Below are positions 20,200 to 31,433 of a DNA stretch of 64,000 nt, piece after piece. The DNA is from Chromatium okenii (lineage in GTDB: Bacteria; Pseudomonadota; Gammaproteobacteria; Chromatiales; Chromatiaceae). Position 1 is the first letter of the stretch, and every line of letters starts with the position of its first letter. A program made the translations under genes and the position numbers. The DNA lies in contig NZ_PPGH01000037.1 of NCBI RefSeq assembly GCF_002958735.1, positions 682,001-746,000 of the forward strand. The letters run 5' to 3'. Under the pieces are notes generated by a model. The model saw only the letters and a list, made by a program, of their open reading frames with translations. It did no database searches and was not told the origin of the DNA.

Positions 20200-21999
20200 T
20201 CAATTCTCTTTATTGACCTGTAAGACTGCCAAAAATGCTTCTTGTGGAATATCGACTTTGCCGACCTGTTTCATGCGTTTTTTACCCGCCTTTTGTTTTT
20301 CTAACAATTTACGTTTGCGGGTCGCGTCACCGCCGTAGCATTTTGCAGTGACATTTTTGCGTAATGGTTTGACGGTAGTGCGGGCAATCACTTTTGCACC
20401 AATCGCAGCCTGAATCGCCACTTCAAACATTTGGCGTGGAATTAAATCTTTCATGCGTTCAGTAATATCACGACCACGTGTTTGTGACAGCGAACGGTGA
20501 ACAATAGTTGAGAGTGAATCGACTTTATCGCCATTGATCAACACGTCAAGTTTGATTAAATCAGCAGATTGAAAGCGTTTGAATTCGTATTCAAACGAAG
20601 CAAAACCTCGGCTGCATGATTTTAAGCGATCAAAGAAATCCAGCACTACTTCGCTCAATGGCAGTTCGTAGGTTGCTTGCACCTGACCGCCGAGATATTG
20701 CAATTGCTTTTGAATTCCGCGCTTTTCAATACACAGGTTAATCACTGCGCCCAATAATTTTGCGGCACTAAAATATGCGCTTCAATAATAGGTTCGCGCA
20801 CTTCGCTGAACTGACCCGGCTCTGGCAAATTGGCGGGATTATCAATCTTAATGAGTTCGCCATCGCTGCGCACTACTTCATAAACAACTGTCGGCGCTGT
20901 GGTAATCAAATCAAGATCGTATTCGCGTTCCAATCGCTCTTGAATGATCTCCATGTGCAGCATTCCGAGAAAGCCGCAGCGAAAACCAAAACCTAAGGCT
21001 TGCGAAACTTCTGGCTCATAATGCAGCGCAGCATCATTCAAACGCAATTTGCCGAGTGCTTCGCGCAAATCTTCATAATCATCAGTGATGACGGTATACA
21101 GCCCGGCGAATACACGCGGGCGCATTTCTTTGAATCCTGGTAATTTTGGTGCAGGTTGATCGGGGCGCGTAATCGTATCGCCAACGGGTGCGCCGTCAAT
21201 CTCTTTAATTCCGGCAACCATATAGCCCACTTCACCTGCGCTTAATACTTCGCGCTCGGTTTTTTTCGGAGTAAACACGCCGACGACATCAATTTGTTGC
21301 GTGCGCCCAGTAGACATGATGAGAATCTTATCGCGGCGGCGCATTTGACCATTCATCACCCGTACTAATGACACCACTCCAACATACGGATCAAACCATG
21401 AATCAATAATTAACGCTTGCAATGGCGCAGCCGGATCGCCTTTTGGTGCAGGAATATGCGCCACCAGTGCTTCTAATAAATCTGGAATGCCTCACCCGTT
21501 TTCGCACTCACGCGCAGCGCATCTTGCGCATCTAAACCGATAATTTCCTCGATTTCTTTAATGACGCGCTCTGGTTCGGCAGACGGTAAATCAATTTTAT
21601 TTAATACCGGCAATACTTCCAAACCCTGTCAATAGCGGTATAGCAATTAGCCACGCTTTGCGCTTCTACGCCCTGCGCTGCATCAACCACTAATAATGCG
21701 CCTTCACAGGCTGCCAGCGAACGCGATACTTCGTATGAAAAATCCACGTGTCCGGGCGTATCAATGAAATTTAATTGATAGGTTTGACCATCACGAGCAA
21801 TGTAATCCAGCGTGACGCTTTGCGCTTTAATGGTAATACCGCGCTCGCGTTCAATATCCATTGAATCCAGCACTTGGCTGGACATTTCGCGCTCGGTCAA
21901 TGCTCCGCTAATTTGAATAAAACGGTCAGCAATCGTTGATTTGCCGTGATCAATATGCGCAATGATTGAAAAGTTACGAATGTGGCTGATGTCGGTCAT
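20200..21999 (-). CDS. lepA: Elongation factor 4 (LepA), frameshifted
   Basis: LepA is a translational GTPase that acts in initiation or ribosome back-translocation. The G domain starts at 21999 ([20 protein letters not shown]) and shows [12 protein letters not shown] and [17 protein letters not shown]. The middle has [17 protein letters not shown] and [14 protein letters not shown]. The C-terminal domain has [18 protein letters not shown] and ends [20 protein letters not shown], the LepA-specific tail. The frame is lost near 21625, regained near 21465 and shifted again near 20750. The start overlaps the end of mucD by 26 bases. Confidence 0.95.
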
Positions 22000-23449
22000 T
22001 TTTTTGGTATCTGAATGCGTAAAACATGCGGCTATTGGCACGTTGAATGAGCACCGCGACCGGATGACCGGAGGGGAGCGTATCGAGAATTTTATTAAAA
22101 CTCGTTAAATTAGGCACTTGCTGATTATTTAGCATTAAAATCAAATCGCCAGCTCGCAACCCAGCTTGTTCCGCAGAACCCGAAACGACGCTTTCCACTA
22201 ATACGCCATTCGCATCGTCATCAAGCTGTTCGCGTTGGTCTGTCGTGAGATCGCGCACGACCAATCCCAAGCGATTGGCGAGATGATCAACGGCAGGCTC
22301 CTCATCGGTTGATGCTTGATTATCATCAGGAAGTTCTTCAATTTTAACGGTGATAGCTTGCTGTTTGCCTTGCCGCAACACTTGCAGCGTGGCGCTTTTG
22401 CCCACTGGCGTAGCGCCAACCAACGGCGGTAATGCGCTAGAAATCAGCACGTCCTGACTATTGAAACTCAAAATCACATCGCCGGGGCGCAAATCGGCAG
22501 CAAGCGCCGGGCTGTTGGGCAACACCTGCGCCACCAGTGCACCGCGTGGTTGCGTCATGCCAAAAGTTTCCGCCAGCTCGCGGGTTACATCTTGAATTAG
22601 TACGCCCAGCCAACCGCGACTGACGCGCCCATTCGTTTTTAATTGATTGACGACATCCATCACTACATCAATGGGAATTGCAAATGACAAACCCATAAAG
22701 CCACCAGTGCGGCTATAGATTTGGCTATTCACGCCAACGACTGCGCCATCCAAATTAAACAATGGTCCGCCAGAATTGCCGGGATTAATTGCGACATCGG
22801 TTTGAATAAACGGCACGTAATTTTCTGTTGGCAAACTGCGTCCCATTGCGCTGACGATGCCCGCTGTCGCAGAAGAATCAAAACCAAAAGGTGAACCAAT
22901 TGCGAGCACCCATTCGCCGACTTGCAAGTTTTTAGAAGCGCCAATGCGTACTGTTGGTAATCCTTCGCCATCGACTTTTAATAGCGCAATATCACTGCGT
23001 TTATCTGCGCCAATTAAAGTTGCGACAAATTCGCGGAAATCATTGGTTCTTACTACGATTTCTTCCGCACTTTCAACGACATGTGCGTTGGTTAATACAT
23101 AACCGTCTGCTGAAATAATGAAGCCAGAACCGAGTGAACGCGATTGCGCAGCATCGTCTGGCGCTTCGTCAGTGCCGCCGTCTTCACCCAAAAAATGCTG
23201 GAATAATTCCCGCAGCGGGCTGTCTGGTGGCAAATCAGGAATGGTCATTCCGCTATGCGGCGTTTGCGCGACCGTTGCTGCGGCTTGCTTGGTGCTGATG
23301 TTGACCACTGCCGCGCCGTTTTCGCGCACCAGTACAGTAAAATCAGGCAGTTCGCGGGCAATAGCCAATGGAGAAAGAAACGCGGCGACCAAAAATGCGG
23401 TCAAGGCAAGCGATGGGGCGGATAGACGCCGCATGAGAAATCTCGTCAT
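21974..23449 (-). CDS. mucD: Periplasmic serine protease DegP/MucD
   Basis: This HtrA-type protease and chaperone removes misfolded envelope proteins and restrains the sigma-E response. The 491-residue protein has a signal peptide (about 1-32). The trypsin-like domain has its histidine in [13 protein letters not shown], aspartate in [10 protein letters not shown] and serine in [11 protein letters not shown]. Two PDZ domains follow (about 290-380 and 400-480). The frame is intact across the gene. The signal peptide is followed directly by the [19 protein letters not shown] start typical of MucD. Its place behind rseB matches Pseudomonas mucD. Confidence 0.95.
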   Translation of the reverse strand: MTRFLMRRLSAPSLALTAFLVAAFLSPLAIARELPDFTVLVRENGAAVVNISTKQAAATVAQTPHSGMTIPDLPPDSPLRELFQHFLGEDGGTDEAPDDAAQSRSLGSGFIISADGYVLTNAHVVESAEEIVVRTNDFREFVATLIGADKRSDIALLKVDGEGLPTVRIGASKNLQVGEWVLAIGSPFGFDSSATAGIVSAMGRSLPTENYVPFIQTDVAINPGNSGGPLFNLDGAVVGVNSQIYSRTGGFMGLSFAIPIDVVMDVVNQLKTNGRVSRGWLGVLIQDVTRELAETFGMTQPRGALVAQVLPNSPALAADLRPGDVILSFNSQDVLISSALPPLVGATPVGKSATLQVLRQGKQQAITVKIEELPDDNQASTDEEPAVDHLANRLGLVVRDLTTDQREQLDDDANGVLVESVVSGSAEQAGLRAGDLILMLNNQQVPNLTSFNKILDTLPSGHPVAVLIQRANSRMFYAFRYQKNDRHQPHS

Positions 23450-23623
23450 AAAAAGTGAATGGCTACGTGGAAGTCATCGCTCGATCGTTTAGGTCGCAGC
23501 GATGGAAATGGAAGACGGTTGATACATAGGTCGCTGTCTCACGACATCGCGCACGGTGCGACACTGTAGCCGCGTCGGTTGCCCAATTCAATTTGATAGA
23601 ACACCGCAATTGTCGTGATCGCT

Positions 23624-24607
23624 TTAATTCCGCTGCGCTCCGGCAATCGCTGCGGCAACGGTTGCTGCTGGCACTTCGCCCAGCGCCGTCACCCGATACC
23701 CGTCAATGGTGCGCCCAGCAGCATGAACTGCGCCGGTATTGGTCACACCGTTTAAACCTTCTTGGCTTTCGTCTTCGATATAAATCGAATAGGCGCACAG
23801 CCGATCCGTAAATAAAAAATGCTCCGTTAATGCGCCATCCGGCTGGCGAATTTTGCGGTGTAACACCAATTGAAACCCAGCAGGTGTGGTTCCGAAGCGC
23901 CAGCGACTGCTCGCTTCCGTTGCTGGTGCATTGCGCATCGGTTGCCCGCTGCGAGCCAGTGTCGCGCCATCAGCAGGCGAGATGCTGATGGTGGTAAACA
24001 TCAATTGCTCCAGCGGTTCTTCCTGTTGATCAATCAGATCGGATTTCAGCGGCAGCGCCGTAGCGTGGTCGATATAAAACCGATAGCCGTAGCGCAGCGC
24101 ATCGCGGGGAATGATGCCAATGACTTCGGTATCGCGTCCGGCAATCCGCGCCGTACCCAGAATTGCAATTCGATAATGCGCGTCCAGTGCTGCGGGATCG
24201 ATGCCTTCGGTGGCGAGAATGTGCCCACCGCCGCTGGGCGGATCAACAGCAAATGGTTGACCTTCAGGCTGCGCAGACAAAATACGGTCGCGTTCCCGCG
24301 CCACCGTGCGTACCGGTCCGCTCAACGACACCAGCCGTTCTTGCACCTGTCCTTGAGTGACACGATGCAGCAAATTGAGTGTTTCTAGCCGATTATCATG
24401 CAGATAGACCAAAACGCCCTCGTAATTCAGCGCGTGCAGCGCGTTGGTCATGCGCTCCAACAGCACGCTGACCTGCTGCGTTAATGCTGGCGCAGGAGCA
24501 GTTTGCGCCAGCATCAACGGACTCATCAGGCCACAACTCAGCAGCAGTGCCCAACGCCATGCCCAGCGGCAATTAACGATCAAGGTCATCACGCACGAAG
24601 GTCGCAT
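23624..24607 (-). CDS. rseB: Sigma-E regulator RseB/MucB
   Basis: RseB is a periplasmic protein that binds RseA and shields it from DegS-type cleavage while sensing lipoprotein or LPS intermediates. The 327-residue protein has a signal peptide (about 15-35), the N-terminal LolA-like lobe (NALHALNYEGVLVYLHDNRL, LLHRVTQGQVQERLVSLSG) and the C-terminal lobe with LFTDRLCAYSIYIED. I start at ATG 24607 because AGGA sits ten bases upstream; ATG 24589 would still give a signal peptide. It overlaps the rseA end. A gap of 174 bases separates it from mucD. Confidence 0.93.
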   Translation of the reverse strand: MRPSCVMTLIVNCRWAWRWALLLSCGLMSPLMLAQTAPAPALTQQVSVLLERMTNALHALNYEGVLVYLHDNRLETLNLLHRVTQGQVQERLVSLSGPVRTVARERDRILSAQPEGQPFAVDPPSGGGHILATEGIDPAALDAHYRIAILGTARIAGRDTEVIGIIPRDALRYGYRFYIDHATALPLKSDLIDQQEEPLEQLMFTTISISPADGATLARSGQPMRNAPATEASSRWRFGTTPAGFQLVLHRKIRQPDGALTEHFLFTDRLCAYSIYIEDESQEGLNGVTNTGAVHAAGRTIDGYRVTALGEVPAATVAAAIAGAQRN

Positions 24608-25129
24608 AACGCAGCATTCCTTTGGTTTCGCCGATGGGCGCAGTTTCTTGATGTGTCACCAGAAAGCGGTCGAGCTTATTGGCCAAATGTGGTTGATCGA
24701 GATGCCAGCGCCCGCCGGACGCTGCCTCTGCGGGCACAAATTCCTGCGCAATTTCAACATGATCAGGTGATGCGCTGTGTTCTAACCATGCTGGCGCAAC
24801 GAACACCGCCACGCCAACCACGCTCGCAGCGATGGCGAACCGCAACTGCGTGTGCATTGCCACTGCACGAATGCGCTGCGGCAATGGCAACACCGGCGCA
24901 ATTGCCAATTCCAAGTGCACTTGTGGCGAAACCTGTCGTGCCAGCGGAGCGTAAGATTCACCGCGAATCAATTGACCAATTAATTGATAACGTTCCCAAG
25001 TGCCGCGCAGTTCTGCATCCTCAGCGACTGCGTCAAGCAATTGCGGTAATTCGGCACATCCAATGCCCCATCCTGAAGAGTTGAAAGTAAAAAGCGTTGT
25101 TTATCAGTAAAATGTTGCGCTTGGTTCAT
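24573..25129 (-). CDS. rseA: Anti-sigma-E factor RseA/MucA, one frameshift
   Basis: RseA is a single-pass inner-membrane protein whose cytoplasmic domain holds sigma-E. The start at 25129 reads MNQAQHFTDKQRFLLSTLQD. After a one-base loss near 25050 it continues as ELPQLLDAVAEDAELRGTWE, RYQLIGQLIRGES, a membrane segment (FAIAASVVGVAVFVAPAWL) and a periplasmic tail with DRFLVTHQETAPI. Size is about 185 residues. It lies 51 bases after rpoE and overlaps rseB. Cleavage sites for DegS/RseP-type proteases cannot be placed. Confidence 0.9.
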
Positions 25130-25180
25130 TGCTTTGCGCCTGCGCTGGGAGTCATTAAAAATCAGATCAAGGCGGTGTAT

Positions 25181-25756
25181 TTAATCGTCAAGCAGCGGTC
25201 GCAATTGCTGATCAATTGCTTCACGGGCACGAAAAATCCGCGACCGCACCGTACCAATTGGACAATTCATTGCCGTAGCAATTTCCTCATAACGCATTCC
25301 TTCAAATTCACGCAACATAATGCAGTACGTAAATCATCGGGTAAATCATCCAGTGCACGCTGCACCGTTTGCGCAATTTCATCAGCTAATACGCGCCGTT
25401 CTGGTGTTGCAAAATCGCGCAAACGTCCGCCATATCCATTTGTTCCGCCAATAACGTATCCATATCATCATTGGGTGGTCGCCGTCCTTTAGCGACTAAA
25501 TGATTTTTACCGTATTGATGGCAATACGATAGAGCCATGTATAAAACGCACTCTCACCACGAAACCCCGGTAAAGCGCGATAGGCTTTAATAAACGCATC
25601 CTGAGTAATATCCAGAATGTCATTAGAATCGCGGGTATAACGAGAAACGAGTTGGGCGATTTTTTGTTGATACTTTAATACCAACAAATCGAAAGCACGA
25701 GAATCGCCAGCCTTGGCACGTTTTACCAGTTCACAGTCAGCCTGAGGCTCAGACAT
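25181..25756 (-). CDS. rpoE: RNA polymerase sigma factor RpoE/AlgU, frameshifted
   Basis: This is the ECF sigma factor of the envelope-stress response. It starts at 25756 (MSEPQADCELVKRAKAGD). Region 2 is VLKYQQKIAQLVSRYTRDS and TQDAFIKAYRALPGFRGESA with FYTWLYRIAINTVKNHL. Region 4 is LADEIAQTVQRALDDLPDDL, LREFEGMRYEEIATAMNCPI and GTVRSRIFRAREAIDQQL. The frame changes near 25500, 25425 and 25320, all resolved by single-base losses. It is the first gene of the operon and is preceded by a sigma-E-like promoter, so it probably controls itself. Confidence 0.93.
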
Positions 25757-25796
25757 AACATAATTCCATGACGCCAATGTCACGCTATTCAGTTGA

Positions 25797-25824
25797 CATA
25801 GACCGTTAAACAAAAAAGAAGTTC
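25797..25824 (-). promoter_or_regulatory. Sigma-E type promoter upstream of rpoE
   Basis: On the minus strand GAACTT (25824-25819) and TCTATG (25802-25797) are 16 bases apart. The sigma-E/AlgU consensus is GAACTT, 16-17 bases, TCTGA or TCAAA. It lies 41 bases before the rpoE ATG and just after the dnaE stop, so autoregulation of the rpoE-rseA-rseB-mucD block is likely. Confidence 0.75.
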
Positions 25825-25843
25825 ATTCACATTAAACGAAAAA

Positions 25844-28800
25844 TCACATTTGTAAATAAGAGGGCTGTTGATACGACACTTTAACTGCCTCTGCACCCAA
25901 GATTTGCCGCAATTGTTTTAATAACGCATCATTTAATTGAACACGCCACGTTTTACCAAAAACCAATTCTCCCACTGCGCCTTCTCGCTGATAACGCAAG
26001 CGCACTTGTAATTTTCCCGGACGATACGCTGCCAATGCTTCACGCAATGCGGCAATACGCATATTGGCTTGTGCATAATCCGCCGGAGCAGACAAATCGA
26101 ATAACAATGCTAAATGATCTGCCGCCGCAGTTCGCGCCTGTTCAAATGTTTGTATTTCCTCGGCGCGTAATGACCAATTATCACGAATTCGTCAAAACTG
26201 AGACCGCCCGTGACACGCAGCAATTGATCAACAACCAATAGCTCTCGATGTTGCTCATAAACTTCAGAAAAAGCGGTTATTTCAATTCGCCCACTGCGAT
26301 CATCAAGGGTAACTGAACACATTGATCCGCGTGCAGTTTTATTATTGCGCACTGCGACAACCAAACCCATCACCGTGCGCTTTTCACGCTCACGCCGATC
26401 ACGGCGACCTAATTCGTGCTCGCTCTCAAGTATTTGGGCAATGCGCGTACAACGCAGCGCATTAAATTCTGCTGTATAACGATCAATCGGATGTCCAGTG
26501 AGATACAAACCCAGCGTGTCTTTTTCGCCTTGTAATCGCTGTTCATCATCCCATTCGGCGCAGCATGTATTCGCTAATTGCGGATCAGATGTGCTTGTTG
26601 TTTTTGTTTCTATAGAACCGAATAAATCCACCAACCCGCAGTTTTAGTGCTATTGCGCTGCTCGGCCGCTTTGAGCGCAAGCGGCAATTGCATCATTAAC
26701 GTCGCCCGATTTGCACCGAGTCATCAAGCGCACCAGCACGAATTAACGCTTCTAAAACTCGGCGATTGACTTTATGGGAATCAATCCGACAGCAAAAATC
26801 CCACAAATCAGTGAATACACCGCCAACATCGCGCACTTCAATAATGATTTAATGGCACTTTCACCCGCGCCTTTAATTGCGCCCATGCCATAAATGACAG
26901 TGGAATCATCGGCAATGGTGAATTGATATACAGAGCGATTGACTTTTGGCGGATCAACCCGCAACTGCATCGAACGGCATTCTTCAATCAGCATGACAAC
27001 TTTATCGGTGTTATCCATATCTGCCGATAACACTGCGGCCATAAATGCCGCCGGATAATGCGCTTTTAACCACAGCGTTTGATAACTCACCAGCGCATAA
27101 GCGGCTGAATGGCTACGATTAAATCCATAACCTGCGAACTTATCCATTAAATCGAAAATATAGGTGGCAACCTTACCATCAACACCACGTTTCACTGCGC
27201 CCTGTTCAAAAATTGCCCGCTGTTTATCCATTTCTGAGGCTTTCTTTTTACCCATTGCACGACGCAGTAAATCAGCGCCGCCGAGCGAATAGCCAGCCAA
27301 GACTTGCGCAATCTGCATGACTTGTTCTTGATACAGAATGATGCCGTAAGTGGGTTTTAATACCGGCTCTAAATCCGGGTGCGGATACGCAACATCAGCG
27401 CGTCCGTGTTTGCGGTTAATGAAATCATCCACCATTCCCGATTGCAGCGGACCGGGACGAAACAGCGCCACCAATGCGGTCATATCATCAAAGCTATCGG
27501 GTTGGAGCTTTTTAATCAGCTCTTTCATTCCGCGCGATTCAAGCTGAAATACCGCTGTTGTTTGGCACTGTTTGAGCAAGTTAAAGGCTTTTTGATCGCG
27601 GGAATCAATCCGATCAATTTCAATCGGTAATTCACCCTGTTTGGCGCGAATCGCATTCACGGTTTTTAATGCCCAATCAATAATGGTTAAGGTGCGCAAA
27701 CCGAGAAAGTCGAATTTGACTAAACCAACTTTTTCAACATCGTCTTTATCGAATTGGGTGACGAGATTAACGCCGCCTTGTTCGCAATACAGTGGGGCAA
27801 AATCAGTTAATTTCGTTGGTGCAATGACCACGCCGCCAGCATGAGTGCCCGCATTTCGCGCTAAACCTTCTAATTTTCGGGCAAGATCAATCAGGGTTCG
27901 TACTTCTTCATCGCGTTGATAGGCTTGTTTTAATTCATCGCTTTCGGCAAGGGCTTTTTCTAACGTCATGCCCACTTCAAAGGGCACCATTTTGGCAATT
28001 CGATCTACAAATCCATAGGGATGACCCATGACACGACCGACATCGCGCAATACCGCTTTTGCGGCCATCGTGCCAAAAGTAATGATTTGTGAGACTGCTT
28101 CGCGTCCGTATTTATTGGCGACATAATCAATCACACGGTCGCGCCCTTCCATGCAGAAATCAATGTCGAAATCGGGCATGGACACCCGCTCTGGATTCAA
28201 AAAGCGTTCAAACAATAATTCATGTTCAATTGGATCAAGATCGGTAATTTTCAGTGCATACGCGACTAATGAACCTGCGCCGGAGCCGCGTCCGGGGCCG
28301 ACGGGAATATCATTGTCTTTTGCCCATTGAATGAAATCAGCGACGATTAAAAAATAGCCGGGAAAACCCATCTGGGTAATGACGGTTAATTCCAGCGCCA
28401 GCCGTTCATCATAAATGCGGCGCTGCGCAGCATAATTTACTGCAGTGTGATCGAGAATGCGTTTTAGTCGCGCTTCTAATCCCTGCTGCGCTTGTATAGT
28501 AAAAAACGCATCAGTCGTCATTTCTGGCGGTATTGGAAATGCGGGTAAATAATTCTTGCCGAGCGTTAATTCGATATTACAGCGTTTGGCAATTTCCACC
28601 GTATTTTGTAATGCTTCGGGTAAATCAGCGAAGAGTTCAATCATTTCCGCTGGAGTGCGCAAATACTGCTCTGCGCTATAGCGTTTTGGGCGATTTTGAT
28701 CGTCTAATAATACGCTGTCGTGAATACAGACTCGCGCTTCATGCGCTTCAAAATCTATTGCGGCGAGAAAGCGCACGTCATTCGTAGCAACAATTGGCAC

Positions 28801-29379
28801 ATTGCGGCGCAGCGCCAGCGCCACGCTCGCTTCAATCCATTCGTTTTCAGCTTCGCGTCCGGTGCGCGTCAATTCCAAATAAAAGCGGTCGCCAAATGCA
28901 GCAAGCCAGCGGTCGAGCAGTCGCTCGGCAATTTCGGGTCGTCCGTTGAGCAGCGCCCGCGCTACATCGCCGTGCACTCCGCCAGACAGTGCAATCAGTC
29001 CGTCGGCAGCGGCAGTGATCCATTCCGGTTCGACTTGCGGAACGTCGCCGCTGTGCTGCCCTTCGACATAGGCGCGAGAAATCAGGCGCGTCAGATTGCC
29101 GTAGCCCAGTTGGTTCTGCACCAGCAGCACGAGCCGATGTGGTTGCTGGGCGTCATCGGCATTGCGCACCCATAAATCTGCGCCCGCGATGGGTTTGATG
29201 CCGGCGCTCATCGCTGCCTGATAAAACCGCACCAGTCCAAACAGATTCACTTGATCGGTGACGGCGACGGCAGGCATGTTGGCAGCAGCAACAGCTTTGA
29301 CTAACGGCTTGATTGGAATCAGACCGTCAACCAGTGAGTATTCGGAATGCAGATGCAGATGAATAAAACGAGGTTCCAC
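25844..29379 (-). CDS. dnaE: DNA polymerase III alpha subunit (DnaE), frameshifted in its C-terminal third
   Basis: This is the replicative polymerase, about 1178 codons, close to E. coli DnaE (1160). It starts with GTG at 29379, with AGGA ten bases upstream. The PHP domain shows [16 protein letters not shown]. The polymerase core has the catalytic [39 protein letters not shown] and [13 protein letters not shown], and later [19 protein letters not shown]. The first 2.5 kb is in one frame. After about 26860 at least four one-base losses occur (near 26850, 26715, 26645 and 26190-26110). The OB fold and C-terminal part ([30 protein letters not shown]) are all present. It lies directly upstream of the rpoE promoter. 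Confidence 0.95.
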
Positions 29380-29423
29380 AGCGATGCGGTCCTGAGTGGG
29401 TGCGAATGGCGCGTAGTCTAGCG

Positions 29424-29923
29424 TTAAAGCTGTTGGAGATAGCGTGCTCCGCCGAGTTGCTGCATCTGCCGTTTAATCCGGCTGGCGCGTTGGCGAACAA
29501 TTGCTGATGGCGATTGCAATTTGAAATGCTCAGGATTCGGCAGCACGGCGGCTAACAACGCAGCTTGCTGGGTTTCCAGCGCGAAAATCGGGCGGTTGAA
29601 ATAGCGCCAGCTCGTCGCTGCAACGCCGTAAGTATCTGGGCTGAATTGCGCGATATTGAGATAAATTTCCAAAATGCGCTGCTTCGACCACAGCGTTTCA
29701 ATCAGCACCGTCAACCACGCCTCCAGCCCTTTGCGCAAATAATCGCGCCCCGACCACAAAAACAGATTTTTCGCCGTTTGCTGGCTAATGGTGCTGGCGC
29801 CGCGCAGTCGTTTTCCGTGTTGAAACGCAGTCATCGCGTTCTGAATTTCAATTAAATCAAAGCCATTATGCGTGGGAAAACGTTGATCTTCCGCCGCAAT
29901 CACCGCCAGCGCAACCGACGCGG
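29424..29923 (-). pseudogene. mtgA: mtgA, 3' part: glycosyltransferase domain cut off by an IS607-type element
   Basis: MtgA is a monofunctional peptidoglycan glycosyltransferase (GT51) of the inner membrane. This fragment holds most of the catalytic domain: VIAAEDQRFPTHNGFD with the first catalytic glutamate, RLRGASTISQQTAKNLFLWS, KGLEAWLTVLIETLWSKQRI with the second glutamate, LEIYLNIAQF and LLAAVLPNPEHF. It is open up to the element boundary at about 29923 and lacks the membrane anchor, which lies on the far side at 31434-31580. The two parts are in compatible frame if the element is removed. As it stands the gene cannot make a membrane-anchored enzyme. Confidence 0.9.
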
Positions 29924-29953
29924 GTAAGCAACAGCTTGCAATAATCTATACTT

Positions 29954-30170
29954 ATGGAAAAGAAATGAGTAAAGGTAGGTGAAGCGGCAAAAATTTTGGG
30001 AACGTATGTAAATACATTGCGTCGATGTGAGCGTCGGGCGAATGAGTCCCAACGCGAAAAACGCAAGGTGGAACACGTTACTACAGCGTTGCCAAATTGA
30101 TGAACGTAGGTGAAATACGGTGTGTTACGCTCGTGTTTCAAGTCACGACCAAAAAGAAGATTTGCAGGCT
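29954..30170 (+). pseudogene. Remnant of the IS607 serine recombinase (TnpA)
   Basis: The first 200 or so bases match the 5' part of the intact recombinase at 49518: the MEKK start, the GEAAKILGTYVNTLRR helix-turn-helix and the SSHDQKEDLQ region. An in-frame TGA falls at the fifth codon, small indels follow, and everything after the catalytic-serine region is deleted up to just before tnpB. It cannot yield an active recombinase, so this element can move only if copy 2 supplies the enzyme. Confidence 0.85.
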
Positions 30171-30213
30171 ACGTTGAATAACATTTTAGATGTGTTGATT
30201 GAGATTAGAAACC

Positions 30214-31338
30214 ATGTTACTGGCACACAAAATTGAATTGCGCCCCACACCTGAACAGATGGTGTATTTGGATAAAGCCTGTGGCTCCAAACGCCATTGC
30301 TATAATCAATTATTGGCGCATTTTTTAAAACCAGAAAATAAGTGGTCAAAAAATGAAGCATATCAGCATTACATTAACGTACTTCGTAAAGAATTTGACT
30401 GGTACAACGAAGTTTCAAGCCGTGTCACCCGCAATGCAATTGATGACTTAGATACCGCCTTTAAGCACTTTTTTAGGCGCGTCAAAGCAAAACAAAAAGC
30501 AGGTTTTCCACGCTTCAAAAAGAAAGATTTGCGTGATAGTTTTGCGTTGCGTGAATCGGCTAAATTTGATGTTATCGGTCGTGAATTGCGGATTGAAAAA
30601 CTCAAAACTAAAATTGAACTGCGTCAACCGTTACGTTTTCAAGGCATCGCAAAACAAGTCACGATTTCTAAACGCGCTGGAAAGTATTTTGCTTCAATTT
30701 TAGTTGAAACAGAAGACTACAATCCCAACGATGTTGATCGCCAACACTCAGTTGGTGTTGATTTTGGTATCAAATCACTTGCCGTTTTAAGCATGGGTAA
30801 AATGTTTTCTGCCAATCAAAAGTTGAAAGCCAGTTTGAAAAAGTTGGCAAAACTTCAACGCAATTTAACCAAGAAAGTGAAGTGGTCAAACCGTCGAGCG
30901 AAAGCCAAGCTGGCAATTGTAAAACTTCATTTTCGTATTGCACGACAACGACAGGCCTTGTTGCATGAATTGTCGGATTATCTGACTAAAAACTTTGACG
31001 TGATTACGATTGAAGATTTAAACGTTAAAGGCATGTTAAAAAATCGAAAACTCAGTCGCGCTATCAGCGATGCTGGTTTTGGTTATTTACGGCAGATGAT
31101 TGAATACAAGGCTCAATTGAGAAATTGTGTCGTTGTTGTCGCCAATCGATTTTTTCCCAGCAGTAAAACATGTTCCTGTTGTGGAAAAGTTAAAACAAAT
31201 TTATCACTTGCAGATCGAACTTTTACCTGTGAGTGTGGATTTAGCGCGGATAGAGATTTGAACGCCGCGCTCAATCTAAATCAATACGGTCTGGACACGT
31301 TACAGCCTGACCTTAAATGCACACCAGAGCAAAGTTAG
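30214..31338 (+). CDS. tnpB: TnpB RNA-guided nuclease (IS607-associated), copy 1
   Basis: TnpB proteins are RuvC-type nucleases guided by an RNA from the element's right end; they are relatives of Cas12. The 374-residue protein starts MLLAHKIELRPTPEQMVYLD. RuvC motifs are intact: VGVDFGIKSLAVL (Asp183), ITIEDLNVKGM (Glu267) and DRDLNAALN (Asp348 region). The zinc finger CSCC...CECG lies between the last two. It differs from copy 2 at about 30 residues, 29 of them before residue 276. It stays fully open although its recombinase is destroyed, which suggests recent loss of the partner or selection for TnpB itself. Confidence 0.93.
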   Translation: MLLAHKIELRPTPEQMVYLDKACGSKRHCYNQLLAHFLKPENKWSKNEAYQHYINVLRKEFDWYNEVSSRVTRNAIDDLDTAFKHFFRRVKAKQKAGFPRFKKKDLRDSFALRESAKFDVIGRELRIEKLKTKIELRQPLRFQGIAKQVTISKRAGKYFASILVETEDYNPNDVDRQHSVGVDFGIKSLAVLSMGKMFSANQKLKASLKKLAKLQRNLTKKVKWSNRRAKAKLAIVKLHFRIARQRQALLHELSDYLTKNFDVITIEDLNVKGMLKNRKLSRAISDAGFGYLRQMIEYKAQLRNCVVVVANRFFPSSKTCSCCGKVKTNLSLADRTFTCECGFSADRDLNAALNLNQYGLDTLQPDLKCTPEQS

Positions 31339-31433
31339 ACCATAGTTTCATCATGGCTTTTGCGTTGACGGTGTGAATATATCAAAGCTAGATTTGTACG
31401 CTTTTGTATAGATTTTGTTAGATATTTAGTAGC
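31240..31433 (+). ncRNA. Candidate omega-RNA scaffold at the right end of IS607 copy 1
   Basis: For known TnpB elements the guide RNA derives from the 3' end of tnpB plus the non-coding right end, and the guide is the flanking DNA just outside. Here the last part of tnpB and the 95 bases after its stop are almost identical to copy 2, far above the rest of the element. The boundary GTAGCGG is followed by CGCTGATCCAGTG, which is mtgA sequence. The 5' end is a guess; there is no direct transcript evidence. Confidence 0.5.

Larger units (their letters stand above)
29924..31433 (+). mobile_element. IS607-type element, copy 1: decayed recombinase, intact TnpB
   Basis: Compared with copy 2 (49468-51352), the shared left end begins GTAAG, one base, AACAGCTTGCAATAATCTA, and the shared right end is GATATTTAGTAGC. 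Both are flanked by GG, which fits the GG core used by IS607 serine recombinases. Copy 1 is about 375 bases shorter: most of the recombinase domain is missing and its HTH part has stop codons. There are no target duplications, as expected. It splits mtgA. Confidence 0.88.
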
